Assembly: GCF_002270485.1 (NCBI RefSeq)
Contig: NZ_NQOG01000008.1
Coordinates: 1-64,000 of the forward strand
Source of the DNA: Anaerostipes hominis (ex Lee et al. 2021)
Lineage (GTDB): Bacteria > Bacillota > Clostridia > Lachnospirales > Lachnospiraceae
DNA: 64,000 nt
Reading direction: 5' to 3'
Shown here: positions 16,254-24,727 of the stretch, piece by piece
How the letters are laid out: every line of letters begins with the position of its first letter
Numbering within the stretch: the first letter of the stretch is position 1
The notes under the pieces: generated by a model
Databases searched by the model: none
Told to the model about the DNA's origin: nothing
What the model saw: the letters and a program-made list of their open reading frames with translations, nothing else
Program-made: the position numbers and the translations under genes

Positions 16254-17090
16254 ATGAAAGACCAAATACTGTTGATCAATGATCTGGCCGGTTACGGCAA
16301 AGTGGCACTGTCTGCCATGCTGCCGGTCATGACCCATGCGGGACTTAATTTATATAACCTGCCCACTGCACTCGTCTCAAACACTCTCGACTATGGAAAG
16401 TTTGAGATATTAGAGACCACAGAGTATATGAGGAAGACGATGAAAGTCTGGGAGGAGCTGGGATTTTCTTTTGACGCTGTCTGCACGGGGTTTATCGCAT
16501 CTGAAGAGCAGGTAAAACTGATCTCAGACTATCTGAGAGATCAGAAAGAGAATGGAACATGGATTTTTGTAGATCCCATTATGGGAGATGAAGGGAAGCT
16601 TTACAACGGAATTGAAGGAAAAACCGTAGGTTATATGAGAGATCTGTGCTCCCTGGCCGATGTGATCGTGCCGAACCTGACGGAAGCAAGCTTTTTAGCG
16701 GAAATGTATCAGGGAAAGGAAGTCATCACAGAAGGAGAGAGCAGAGAGCTTCTCAAAAAACTCAGAAAGCTTGGTGCAAAATCTATCGTCATCACGAGTG
16801 TAAAGACGGAGGCCGGAGATTTTGTTTTGATCTATGACCATCAGACGGATACGGTGTCTGAGCTTCCATTTGAACAGATTCCGGTGCGTTTTCCGGGAAC
16901 CGGAGATATTTTCTCGGCTGTTCTGGCAAGTCAGGTACTGAACGGAACACAGCTTGACAAAGCGGCCGAGCGGGCCATGACCGCCGTCAGAGAGCTGATC
17001 CTGCTCAACAGAGAGACAGCCGATAAGTTTAAGGGAATACCGATCGAGAAAAATCTGGAGGTGCTGAATTTTGAGACGTCCGAAGATTAA
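16254..17090 (+). CDS. Pyridoxamine/pyridoxal kinase
   Basis: A 278-residue PfkB/ribokinase-fold enzyme of the pyridoxamine kinase (PdxY/PdxK) group. It has NDLAGYGKVALSAMLPVM near the N-terminus, the substrate loop NTLDYGKF, FVDPIMGDEGKLYNGI and the catalytic GTGDIFSAVLASQVLNG (Asp base in GTGD). It phosphorylates vitamin B6 vitamers with ATP in the cytoplasm. ATG 16,254 is preferred because GAGG lies seven bases upstream; an in-frame ATG at 16,242 is weaker. Its last 20 bases overlap the TIGR04076 gene, so both are one operon. Confidence 0.88.
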   Translation: MKDQILLINDLAGYGKVALSAMLPVMTHAGLNLYNLPTALVSNTLDYGKFEILETTEYMRKTMKVWEELGFSFDAVCTGFIASEEQVKLISDYLRDQKENGTWIFVDPIMGDEGKLYNGIEGKTVGYMRDLCSLADVIVPNLTEASFLAEMYQGKEVITEGESRELLKKLRKLGAKSIVITSVKTEAGDFVLIYDHQTDTVSELPFEQIPVRFPGTGDIFSAVLASQVLNGTQLDKAAERAMTAVRELILLNRETADKFKGIPIEKNLEVLNFETSED

Positions 17091-17337
17091 ACTTACACTG
17101 ATCGAAAGAAAAGGGGATCACGGTTGTCACCGGGGACATAAGGCCGGAGACAGTTTTGATTTTGATACGGAGAGGGGACAGCTTTGTCCGATGGCTATGC
17201 ATGTGGCGTTTCCGTACGTTGATATTTTAAGATATGGCGGAAACATTCCGGGTCAGCCGGAGGGAACGGCGGTGTTCTGTTGTCCGGACGCGGATACGAT
17301 TAATGTCTTTAAAGCTGAAATCATCAGTGAAGAATAG
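17071..17337 (+). CDS. TIGR04076 family protein
   Basis: An 88-residue protein starting at TTG 17,071 (GGAGG at 17,057), inside the end of the pyridoxamine kinase gene. CHRGHKAGDSFDFDTERGQLCPMAMHVAFPYVDILRYGG and VFCCPDADTINVFK match the TIGR04076 family of small cysteine-containing proteins, whose function is not known. Paired cysteines (GDHGCHRGH, GQLCP, FCCPD) suggest a metal or redox role, which is inference. A terminator follows two bases after the stop. Confidence 0.75.
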   Translation: MRRPKIKLTLIERKGDHGCHRGHKAGDSFDFDTERGQLCPMAMHVAFPYVDILRYGGNIPGQPEGTAVFCCPDADTINVFKAEIISEE

Positions 17338-17338
17338 T

Positions 17339-17376
17339 GAGGAGCGGTTAATCAGAGTTAGCCGCTCCTTTCCGAA
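17339..17376 (+). terminator. Rho-independent terminator
   Basis: GGAGCGGTTAA and TTAGCCGCTCC form an almost perfect stem closing the pyridoxamine kinase operon. The T-tract is short (TTTCCG). Confidence 0.65.
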
Positions 17377-17507
17377 TTTTACGGTATCCGAAAGATACCA
17401 GATTTCCTGGCGGTAACCATCCTACTTTTTTGTGCGTACTTTACGTTTGGAGAACGGGGAATTATCATGAAATTAGAATCTAAGCATTCACAAAGGAGGA
17501 TAAAGGG

Positions 17508-17960
17508 ATGACAGCAGAAGCGTGTATTAAATTATTAAGAGAGATCAAAGATGCGGCGTTTGCAACGGTAGATGAAGAAGGACATCCCCAGGTGCGCATT
17601 ATCGATGTCATGATCGCAGAGGGAGAAAAGCTGTATTTTTGTACGGAAAGAGGGAAAGACTTTTACCGACAGCTGATAGCAAATGAATATACGGCTATCA
17701 CAGGGATGAACAAAGAATTTCAGATGGTGAGGCTTTCCGGCCCGGTGAAAAAGCTTTCGGATCAAAAGATGTAGATTGACCGCGTTTTTGAGGAGAACCC
17801 GATGATGAACGATGTGTATCCGGGGGAAAGCTGAAGCATGTATCGGCTGCGGGACGTGCAGGGACGTATGTCCCCAGAAATGCATTAGTGAAGGAATGCC
17901 GTATATAATACTACAGGATATCAGTCATAAATATCTCATTCAGCCGCTGGATAATAAATG
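17508..17960 (+). pseudogene. PNPOx-like flavoprotein with C-terminal ferredoxin domain, broken
   Basis: RBS AAAGGAGG and ATG 17,508 start MTAEACIKLLREIKDAAFATVDEEGHPQVR, a pyridoxamine-5'-phosphate-oxidase-like split barrel. A TAG at 17,772 interrupts SDQKM-IDRVFEENPMMNDVYPG. After a further deletion and frame change (about 17,831) the ferredoxin tail EACIGCGTCRDVCPQKCISEGMPYII appears, then the last cluster is lost at about 17,915. Intact relatives fuse the flavin domain to two 4Fe-4S sites. At least three lesions make it inactive. Confidence 0.72.
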
Positions 17961-18030
17961 ACGGTATTGTAAGTTGAAATTCTTCCTGAAGTGAAATATA
18001 ATAAACAAAAACATGTAAGGGAGATAAATT

Positions 18031-18858
18031 ATGAATGTAATAGAAATCGTAAAGTCGATTGTGCTCGGTATTATCCAGGGAATCACAGAGTGGCTTCCGA
18101 TCAGCAGTACGGGCCATCTCATTCTGTTTGACAACATATGGCCAATGGCTTCAAGTCCGGAGTTTTTTGAAGTATTCAAAGTAGTCATCCAGTTCGGGTC
18201 TATTCTGGCGGTTCTGGTTCTGTTTTTTCACAAACTGAATCCATTTTCTCCGCAAAAGAGCAGAAGAGAAAAACGGGATACGTATAACCTTTGGAAAAAG
18301 GTCATCGTAGGGTGCATACCGATTATTATCGTAGGGCTTCCGCTGGATATGATATTGGAAGATTATCTATCGGGTGTCTATGTAATAGCGGCAACTTTGA
18401 TCTTGTACGGTATTGCATTCATTGTCATTGAGAGCAGAAACAGGCGTCCATCCATGCGGTCACTGGAGGATCTGACTTATAAAGCGGCGTTTTTTATTGG
18501 ATGTTTTCAGGTGCTTGCGGCAATTCCGGGGACATCCAGAAGCGGTGCAACGATCCTGGGAGCCGTGTTATTAGGCTGCTCCCGTTATGTTGCCAGTGAA
18601 TTTTCATTTTTCCTGGCAGTTCCGGTCATGGCCGGGGCCAGCGGTCTGAAACTGATCAAATATTTTCTGAAGGTAGGAATGTTTTCAGGCAGTGAATGGC
18701 TTCTTCTGACTGTGGGAACCGTGGTTTCCTTCTTAGTGTCCATCCTGGCAATCCGTCTGCTGCTAAGTTACATCCGAAAACATGACTTTAAGGTCTTTGG
18801 GATTTACCGGATCCTGCTTGGTATCGTGGTAATTGTATACTTTGGATTCCTGGCATAA
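18031..18858 (+). CDS. uppP: Undecaprenyl-diphosphatase UppP (BacA)
   Basis: A 275-residue integral membrane enzyme that dephosphorylates undecaprenyl pyrophosphate to recycle the lipid carrier for peptidoglycan, giving bacitracin tolerance. The two signature motifs are present: GITEWLPISSTGHLIL near the N-terminus and IPGTSRSGATI in the middle (catalytic Glu, Ser and Arg). Eight or so membrane helices match the usual 270 residues. ATG 18,031 follows GGGAG. It stands alone with a strong terminator behind it. Intact and confidently named. Confidence 0.95.
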   Translation: MNVIEIVKSIVLGIIQGITEWLPISSTGHLILFDNIWPMASSPEFFEVFKVVIQFGSILAVLVLFFHKLNPFSPQKSRREKRDTYNLWKKVIVGCIPIIIVGLPLDMILEDYLSGVYVIAATLILYGIAFIVIESRNRRPSMRSLEDLTYKAAFFIGCFQVLAAIPGTSRSGATILGAVLLGCSRYVASEFSFFLAVPVMAGASGLKLIKYFLKVGMFSGSEWLLLTVGTVVSFLVSILAIRLLLSYIRKHDFKVFGIYRILLGIVVIVYFGFLA

Positions 18859-18888
18859 TAATGAAAGAAACAAGTTTGGAATAAATAA

Positions 18889-18936
18889 AAAATGCATCTG
18901 TTACAGATTTCATTTTTCTGTAACGGATGCATTTTT
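18889..18936. terminator. Bidirectional terminator between uppP and the hydrogenase gene
   Basis: AAAATGCATCTGTTACAG and CTGTAACGGATGCATTTT form an 18-bp stem with one G-T pair and an 11-base loop. A-run on the left and T-run on the right allow it to stop transcription from both converging operons. Confidence 0.8.
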
Positions 18937-18963
18937 AATGGGAAATATATATTTTTTGTATTT

Positions 18964-20223
18964 TTAACTATTTGCAAAATCTCTGGTAAACATGTCGCTC
19001 TTTTCCACAAACTCCTCCATATTTTTAAAACCAAGGCGGTGGAGAAGTTCCATCACATACGGATTGTCAAGGGGTGTTTTATATGGTGCTTCTTTTCCGT
19101 AGGTCTCTACATTTCTTTTTCCCTTGTCCTTATCAATGATGATTTTAGGCCCGCCGACACATCCGCCTCTGCATGCCATTCCCTCAAAAAAGTTGGCGTC
19201 TGTCTCGCCCTTTTGGATCTGTTCGATCATGGCCTTGCATGCAGGGACGCCGTCTGCCTGCTGTGCACGGACCGGAACTTCCCTTCCCGGACTGAGTTTT
19301 TCCACAGTAGACCTTACGGCCTCGCTGACGCCGCCGGTGTGGGCATAGATCCTGCCCGCCCTGGAGGAATGTTCCCTGTCGTTGTCGGCAAGTTCTTCCG
19401 GCCGTATCTCGGCCGCGTCGAAAATATCCTGTACTTCCTGAAATGTCAGTACATAGTCCACTGCATCTGCAATGTCCGGTTCCCTGGCTTCTTTCTTTTT
19501 TGCGATACACGGGCCGATGAATACTGTAACCGCATCGGGATGAATATGCTTTACCGCCCGCCCTGCCGCGATCATCGGGGAGACTGCTCCCGGCACGTGG
19601 GGGATCAGTTCATGGTAGATTTTGCGGATCATGGCGATCCAGACCGGACAGCAGCAGCTGGTGAGCTGGAAATCATCTCTTGAATTGATATGCTTGTCAA
19701 ATTCCAGAGCCTCCTTCAGAGTCAGAATGTCTGCAAAGACCGCTACTTCCACCATTCCTTTGAATCCGGCGGCTTTCAGTGCACTTCTCAGCTGTCCTGG
19801 GGAAGCATTTTCATACTGGCCTACGAAAGCAGGGGCGATCAGGGCATAAACATCTTTTTCTTTACTGCGCACTTCTTTTAACACGGGGAAGATATCCTTG
19901 CTCTCTGCCAGCTTATCCAGCCTGCATGACTCAATACAGACACCGCATCCGCTGCATTTATCCGGATCGATAGCCAGCTTTCCGTCAACCTCTTCTATGG
20001 CGTCAAAAATACAGCTGTTTTTGCATGCCCTGTCATAGGCACAGCTCTCACATGATTCCGTGTGGATGACCGGGGCATACTGGTCCGGATTTAAAAGGCA
20101 GTCAAGCTGATGAGGATCATAGTCAGCCTCGCTGATATCTTCATTTTTCATTTGTTTTTGAAGCAATTCTTTGTAGAGTTCATGGAATGATGTTAATTTT
20201 TTTACTTCCGGCATATGAATCAC
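18964..20223 (-). CDS. Small [FeFe] hydrogenase, TSCCCP (group B-like) type
   Basis: A 419-residue [FeFe] hydrogenase-fold protein. The N-terminal part has CESCAYDRACKNSC and a ferredoxin motif CSGCGVCIESCRL (about residues 55-110). The H-cluster motifs are variants: L1 TSCCCPVW (classic TSCCPxW), L2 GPCIAKKKEA and L3 EGMACRGGCVGGP (classic MACPGGCxxGG). All four cluster cysteines are kept. The extra cysteine in L1 is, from memory, typical of group B [FeFe] hydrogenases common in gut anaerobes. It is the second gene after NADH oxidase, two bases apart, so both share a transcript. H2 production or sensing from ferredoxin is inferred. Confidence 0.82.
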   Translation of the reverse strand: MIHMPEVKKLTSFHELYKELLQKQMKNEDISEADYDPHQLDCLLNPDQYAPVIHTESCESCAYDRACKNSCIFDAIEEVDGKLAIDPDKCSGCGVCIESCRLDKLAESKDIFPVLKEVRSKEKDVYALIAPAFVGQYENASPGQLRSALKAAGFKGMVEVAVFADILTLKEALEFDKHINSRDDFQLTSCCCPVWIAMIRKIYHELIPHVPGAVSPMIAAGRAVKHIHPDAVTVFIGPCIAKKKEAREPDIADAVDYVLTFQEVQDIFDAAEIRPEELADNDREHSSRAGRIYAHTGGVSEAVRSTVEKLSPGREVPVRAQQADGVPACKAMIEQIQKGETDANFFEGMACRGGCVGGPKIIIDKDKGKRNVETYGKEAPYKTPLDNPYVMELLHRLGFKNMEEFVEKSDMFTRDFANS

Positions 20224-20225
20224 TC

Positions 20226-21566
20226 CTATTCTGCATTCAGTGCGGCCATAGTGATATAATTGTACGGCTGATTAAAATGCGGAAGGAAAAACAGGTCGAA
20301 CAGTTTTAACTTATCAATGGTGACTTTTTCCTGGATGGCCATAGAAAACAGGTGGATCGCCATGGAGATATCATAGTCGGAACAAAGCTGTGCACCGAGG
20401 ATTCGTCGCGTCTTTTTGTCATAAACGATGCGGATCACGACCTTATAGTTGTCCTTCTCCATAAACCCGGCTTTCTGCCAGTCCTCATAATCTGTGGCGG
20501 CGGCATCAAAACCGAGTTTTTTTGTTCGCTCCAGGGAAAGCCCGGTGCTTACCATGTTTAAGCCCCAGATGCTGATCCCGTTAGAACCCTGTACCCCCGG
20601 GGATTTCAGCTCTGTACCGCAGGCGTTGTGGGCGGCAATGATCCCGGAACGGACCGCATTGGTGGCCAGTGCGATATAATCCGTATCTTCGATGGCATTG
20701 TTGTAAACGGTGGCACAGTCACCCACGGCATAGACGTCCGGGCGGCTGGTCTGCTGCATGAGATCTGTAAGATAAGCGCCGTTGTTGTGAAACTGCTTAA
20801 GCTGGCCGTTTCCGAGCTTCGTGTTGGGGCGGAAGCCTACACAGAATATGACCATGTCGGCGTCGTAGGTGTTTTGGTCTGTGACTACTTTATCGACTTT
20901 CCCGTTTCCTTCCAGCTGTTTTACTTTCTCTCCAAATGCAAGGCGGATTCCGTGGTCAGACAGCTGCTTTTCCATGCGTTTGCAGAATATATCGTCATAG
21001 TAGGCGGAGAGACAGGTGTCTGCGCAGTCAATTAAAGTGACTTCTCTGCCGTTTCTCTGAAAAGCCTCGGCAAGTTCCACACCGATATATCCGGCTCCGA
21101 CGACAGCGACTTTCTTTATAGAGGTATCTCCAAGCTTTTCGATGACTTCCGCCGCATTCTGATAGAGCTTTACAAACTGGACATTGTCAAGACTCATGCC
21201 CGGAAGCTGGGGGCCTACCGGAGTAGAGCCTGTGGCAAGAATTAGCTTGTCGTAAGGGTACTCACAGTCTTTGCCGGCAGCATCTTTCGTATAGACGACC
21301 TTGTTGTCAAAATCTACGGAATTGACCGAGGTCTCCATATAGATCTTTGCGCCCTTCCCTTCCAGGATTTCTTTGCTGGAATAAAACAGCCCGTCAGGCC
21401 CGGAAATCTGTCCCCCGATCCAGAGAGCCATCCCGCAGCCTAAGAAACTGATATTGGAATTGGCGTCAAAGGCGGTGACGTCCACATCCTTATAATTGTC
21501 GAGTATCGTATTCAGCGCTGCGGTACCTGCATGATTCGCACCGATGACAATAATTTTTTTTGGCAT
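20226..21566 (-). CDS. NADH oxidase / CoA-disulfide reductase-family flavoprotein
   Basis: A 446-residue pyridine nucleotide-disulfide oxidoreductase of the Nox/CoADR family. It has the FAD motif [13 protein letters not shown] at the N-terminus, the single redox cysteine in [14 protein letters not shown] (about residue 43), the NAD motif [15 protein letters not shown] and the second FAD motif VYAVGDCA. The C-terminal dimerisation domain is complete. Full-length water-forming NADH oxidases are this size. ATG 21,566 has AAGGAGAT upstream and is preferred to an in-frame ATG 30 bases earlier. It likely removes oxygen using NADH. Co-transcription with an [FeFe] hydrogenase suggests linked redox balancing. 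Confidence 0.87.
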   Translation of the reverse strand: MPKKIIVIGANHAGTAALNTILDNYKDVDVTAFDANSNISFLGCGMALWIGGQISGPDGLFYSSKEILEGKGAKIYMETSVNSVDFDNKVVYTKDAAGKDCEYPYDKLILATGSTPVGPQLPGMSLDNVQFVKLYQNAAEVIEKLGDTSIKKVAVVGAGYIGVELAEAFQRNGREVTLIDCADTCLSAYYDDIFCKRMEKQLSDHGIRLAFGEKVKQLEGNGKVDKVVTDQNTYDADMVIFCVGFRPNTKLGNGQLKQFHNNGAYLTDLMQQTSRPDVYAVGDCATVYNNAIEDTDYIALATNAVRSGIIAAHNACGTELKSPGVQGSNGISIWGLNMVSTGLSLERTKKLGFDAAATDYEDWQKAGFMEKDNYKVVIRIVYDKKTRRILGAQLCSDYDISMAIHLFSMAIQEKVTIDKLKLFDLFFLPHFNQPYNYITMAALNAE

Positions 21567-21658
21567 AATCCTTATCTCCTTTATATCTGATAACACTTGG
21601 TATAATAATCAGTATGCCAAAAAAAGAAAAAATTATTGATTAGAGGAGGAATAAAACG

Positions 21659-21899
21659 ATGCTGATCTTAAACGGGAAAATCCTTCCTATGGAAGGAGAA
21701 ACTATAGAACACGGCTATGTGCAGACGAAAGGAAAGGTAATAAAAGAACTGCCGTGTGGATGACCGGGTCGGAAGCCTGAAACCCGGGAAGGATGCGGAT
21801 CTCGCAGTATTTTCCGACAATCCGGTGAGTACCCTTACCAAGACGCTCTATACATTCATCGACGGTCAGATCGTTTACCATGAAGGAGATAAGAGTTAG
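21659..21899 (+). pseudogene. Amidohydrolase, only first and last segments left
   Basis: A promoter-like extended -10 (TGGTATAAT at about 21,598) and RBS AGAGGAGG lead to ATG 21,659 and MLILNGKILPMEGETIEHGYVQTKGKVIKEL, the start of an imidazolonepropionase/amidohydrolase beta-domain. After a stop at 21,762 the frame shifts to VGSLKPGKDADLAVFSDNPVSTLTKTLYTFIDGQIVYHEG, the C-terminal end of the same family. About 300 residues holding the metal site are gone. The last bases overlap the end of the converging ADH pseudogene. Confidence 0.75.
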
Positions 21900-22636
21900 G
21901 GTTTTAAGATGACCTTGATGCACTCGTCCTATTTTTGTCGAAGATTTTGTATGCGTGTTTCCCTTTACTAAGAGGAAGGCGGTGTGTGATGATATCGGTG
22001 GCGTCAAAGGAACTGTCTGGGATTGGGAAAGGATAGGGTCCACATATTTCTGTGCAGGGCACTGTTCCATTCTCAGTGTGATATTCCGGTCAAAAAAGTT
22101 GCCCAGAGGGAATAGATTGTATCTTCCACCGTAGACACCGATTATTGTCACGGTTCCGCATTTTCTCACCACTTCGGATGAGATCTCGATGGCAGACTTG
22201 GAGCCGGCCTGGAGTTTCAGGGCGGATTCCACTTTTTCCACAACCGACATTTTTCCGTCATACCCACGCAGTCGATGACACGTTCTGCACCCAGTAAAAA
22301 GGCCCATTTGATTGTCAAAAGGCGACTGGACCACAGCCTGAGACCACAACATCAGGAATAAGACCTGTTCATCTTCAAGTTCTTCCGGGACTTTTACAGG
22401 CCCTACATTGGCATAGGGGACCCGGAGATACTGTGCCTGTCCTCCGGGATATCCGCCGAAGGCGTCACTGTACCCGAACAGGCCGCCGGCTCCTCCGTTT
22501 GGATCAGATGGAGATCGGAAGCGCAGATGGCTGTGGAGGTCACTTTGACGATGATATTATTCTCCTTTTCGATCCTGGGGTCCGGAACCTTTTCTACTCC
22601 CACATCTTTCACCCCGTGATAAACAATCGCATCCAT
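21896..22636 (-). pseudogene. Zinc-dependent alcohol dehydrogenase (FDH-like), multiply disrupted
   Basis: ATG 22,636 begins MDAIVYHGVKDVGVEKVPDPRIEKENNIIVKVTSTAICASDLHL, an MDR alcohol dehydrogenase start with the catalytic Cys (ICASDLH). The middle is deleted. Later pieces follow in changing frames: GYSDAFGGYPGGQAQYLRVPYANVG, GYDGKMSVVEKVESALK, SAIEISSEVVRKCGTVTIIGVYGG, THRLPLSKGKHAYKIF and DECIKVILKP ending at 21,896. The glutathione-independent formaldehyde dehydrogenase-like group fits best. At least four lesions make it non-functional. Confidence 0.75.
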
Positions 22637-22704
22637 AGTTTGTACCGTCCTTTCTAAATATCATATTTACTTTTTAATATGGCTTTTGTCATGGACAGCT
22701 ATAC

Positions 22705-22733
22705 TTGACAATTAACTCTTACGGTTGTAAGAT
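22705..22733 (+). promoter_or_regulatory. Promoter of the lipoprotein gene
   Basis: TTGACA (22,705-22,710), 17-base spacer, TAAGAT (22,728-22,733). RBS AAAAGGAG follows and the ATG is at 22,752. Confidence 0.7.
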
Positions 22734-22751
22734 TTTAAAAAAAGGAGACAA

Positions 22752-23882
22752 ATGACTATGAGAATCATAAAGATTTTGATCCCAATGCTGGGATGCCTTT
22801 TCTGCCTTTCTGCCTGCGGCACAGAAACGAACAAGAATCCGAAAGGAAGTACAGAAAAGATCAAAAAAGAACTCTTTGCGGCGGCAGACTGTTATAAGAC
22901 GATTTATTCGTCCGCAGACAAAGGGAAAGGCATAAATCCGGTATTGTCCAAGAAGGAGATCCACAGAATCGTTTGGCGGCTCGGAACATGCGGATATTCC
23001 GCCGCGTGTATGGAAAATGACTGTGATATGCAGAATGGACGGACAGTGGAGAAAGCTTTGCGGAAGGCCGAAAAAGGCGGGAAGACTTCCACCGTGTTTT
23101 TTGGTGTCACCAGATCCGGTGGAATCCACAGATATGAACTTAGGATGAAAGGAAAGAAAGCAGAATTCACAGACGCCTATCTGGACTGGGACAAACAGGG
23201 AAATCCGGCGGTATCCTATGTAAAGACAGAAAAAGTATCCTCTTTTAGAATGACAGAGAAGGGCTGGCTGATCTGGGAGACCATACATACAGAAAATGAG
23301 GAGATGGACACCCACAGTATGATCCGCATCCGTCCCCTCTCAAAAGAATACCGTAGATTTTGCAGGAGATATATTGAACCGGTGGGTTACAGAGGAAATA
23401 ATCTGTTTCTTACCGACTGGGATGAAAAACAGCCGGGGAAACTTTATATGAATGATCTCTATGAGTATCTGTACCGTATAGAGACCGGCAGATATTTTGA
23501 CGGGGACAACGGGACAAAAGGAATACTGTCAGAAGAATTTGAACTTCTGCTTCAAAAATATCTTCCGTTTTCAAAGAGACAGATCCGTGCACTGGCAGAC
23601 AGAGGCGAAGACGGAACACGTTATCTGTGGGAGCCTTTAAGGTGCGGAAACTTAATTCCCCAGAGTATGCCGGTTCCTGAGGTGATCCGGGCAGAGTATA
23701 AAAAAGACGGAAGGATCATCCTCACCGTGGATGCTGTTTTAAAACAAAAGGGGACGGACTGCCTGTTCCGCCATAAGGTGACCTTAAAAAAATCCGAGGA
23801 CGGCAGAGTGCGGTATATCAAAAATCAGATCAGGAGCTCAGATAAAGAGAGAGTTTTAGATTATCAGAAAAGGAACCGATAA
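22752..23882 (+). CDS. Lipoprotein of unknown function
   Basis: A 376-residue lipoprotein. MTMRIIKILIPMLGCLFCLSAC ends in a lipobox (LSAC) with the lipidated cysteine at residue 22. The rest is hydrophilic and exposed outside the membrane. It has no recognised catalytic motif. Paired cysteines (CGYSAACMENDCDM) could form disulfides. It resembles DUF6070-type lipoproteins of Lachnospiraceae by memory, with low certainty. It has its own consensus promoter and stands alone. Start ATG 22,752 is five bases after the RBS. Confidence 0.7.
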   Translation: MTMRIIKILIPMLGCLFCLSACGTETNKNPKGSTEKIKKELFAAADCYKTIYSSADKGKGINPVLSKKEIHRIVWRLGTCGYSAACMENDCDMQNGRTVEKALRKAEKGGKTSTVFFGVTRSGGIHRYELRMKGKKAEFTDAYLDWDKQGNPAVSYVKTEKVSSFRMTEKGWLIWETIHTENEEMDTHSMIRIRPLSKEYRRFCRRYIEPVGYRGNNLFLTDWDEKQPGKLYMNDLYEYLYRIETGRYFDGDNGTKGILSEEFELLLQKYLPFSKRQIRALADRGEDGTRYLWEPLRCGNLIPQSMPVPEVIRAEYKKDGRIILTVDAVLKQKGTDCLFRHKVTLKKSEDGRVRYIKNQIRSSDKERVLDYQKRNR

Positions 23883-23885
23883 AGC

Positions 23886-23915
23886 TGTCAGACGGGAAGG
23901 TTTTCTGTTATAATA
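23886..23915 (+). promoter_or_regulatory. Promoter of the EFR1 ferredoxin operon
   Basis: CTGTCA (23,886-23,891), 18-base spacer, TATAAT (23,910-23,915), just after the lipoprotein stop. RBS AGGAGG follows at 23,931. Confidence 0.5.
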
Positions 23916-23944
23916 GCAGAAAGTGAAGACAGGAGGTTTTGAGT

Positions 23945-24727
23945 ATGGAAATATCAAAAGTGACGGAAGTATTCTTCAGCCCTACATACAGCACGGAACG
24001 CATTGTCAGACTGATTGGTGAAGCGTGGGAAGAAACTCATCAGGAGATCGACCTTTCCAGAATACCAAAGGAAGGGGAAGTACACGAATTTGGAGCACAG
24101 GACCTGGTGATCTTCGGAGTCCCGTCCTACGGGGGAAGAGTGCCGGCTCCGGCTGCAGAGCGGTTTCGAAACTTAAAGGGACAAAAGACACCAATCATCC
24201 TTCTGACCGCATTCGGAAACCGGGACTATGACGATACTCTTCTTGAGATGAAAGACCTGGCAGAGGAGCAGGGATTTGTTCCTGCGGCAGCCGTGGCTGC
24301 AGCGGCGGAACATTCCATTATGCGCCAATATGCAGAAGGAAGGCCGGACAGCCGGGATAAGAGTGAGCTCACGGACTTTGCGGTGAAGATTCGGGAAAAG
24401 ATAGAGCAGACAGAAGATACAGAAAGGGTCTCAGAGCTTTCCGTGAAAGGAAACCGGCCGTACCGGGAGTACAATGGCGTTCCCATGAAGCCTTCTGCCG
24501 GAAAACAGTGTAAGAAATGCGGTCTCTGTGCCCGTCTCTGTCCGGCCGGCGCCATACCTGCAGAGCATCCGGAAGAGACAGTGAAGAAAATGTGCATCTC
24601 CTGTATGCGGTGTATTGCCGTTTGTCCGGAACATGCAAGGAGCATTAGCAGACCGATGCTCCTTGCAGCATCTATGAAACTGAAAAAAGAGTGCAGTGAA
24701 CGAAAAAGGAATGAATTGATCATATGA
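23945..24727 (+). CDS. EFR1-type flavodoxin-ferredoxin fusion
   Basis: A 260-residue EFR1 family protein. Residues 1-150 form a flavodoxin-like FMN domain (VFFSPTYSTERIVR, VIFGVPSYGGRVPAPA, LLTAFGNRDYDD). The C-terminus has two 4Fe-4S clusters, CKKCGLCARLCPAG and CISCMRCIAVCPEHA. It is likely a cytosolic electron carrier in anaerobic redox metabolism. ATG 23,945 lies nine bases after AGGAGG; an in-frame TTG six bases earlier is less likely. The stop overlaps the MBL hydrolase start (ATGA), so the two are translated together. Confidence 0.88.
   Translation: MEISKVTEVFFSPTYSTERIVRLIGEAWEETHQEIDLSRIPKEGEVHEFGAQDLVIFGVPSYGGRVPAPAAERFRNLKGQKTPIILLTAFGNRDYDDTLLEMKDLAEEQGFVPAAAVAAAAEHSIMRQYAEGRPDSRDKSELTDFAVKIREKIEQTEDTERVSELSVKGNRPYREYNGVPMKPSAGKQCKKCGLCARLCPAGAIPAEHPEETVKKMCISCMRCIAVCPEHARSISRPMLLAASMKLKKECSERKRNELII

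Noticed and set aside
18892-19683. Long plus-strand open frame antisense to the hydrogenase gene
   Set aside because: It starts in the terminator hairpin, has no ribosome site and no protein family; it is a shadow of the hydrogenase coding strand.
22719-23315. Minus-strand open frame of 198 codons
   Set aside because: Antisense to a lipoprotein gene with its own promoter, RBS and lipobox; no ribosome site.
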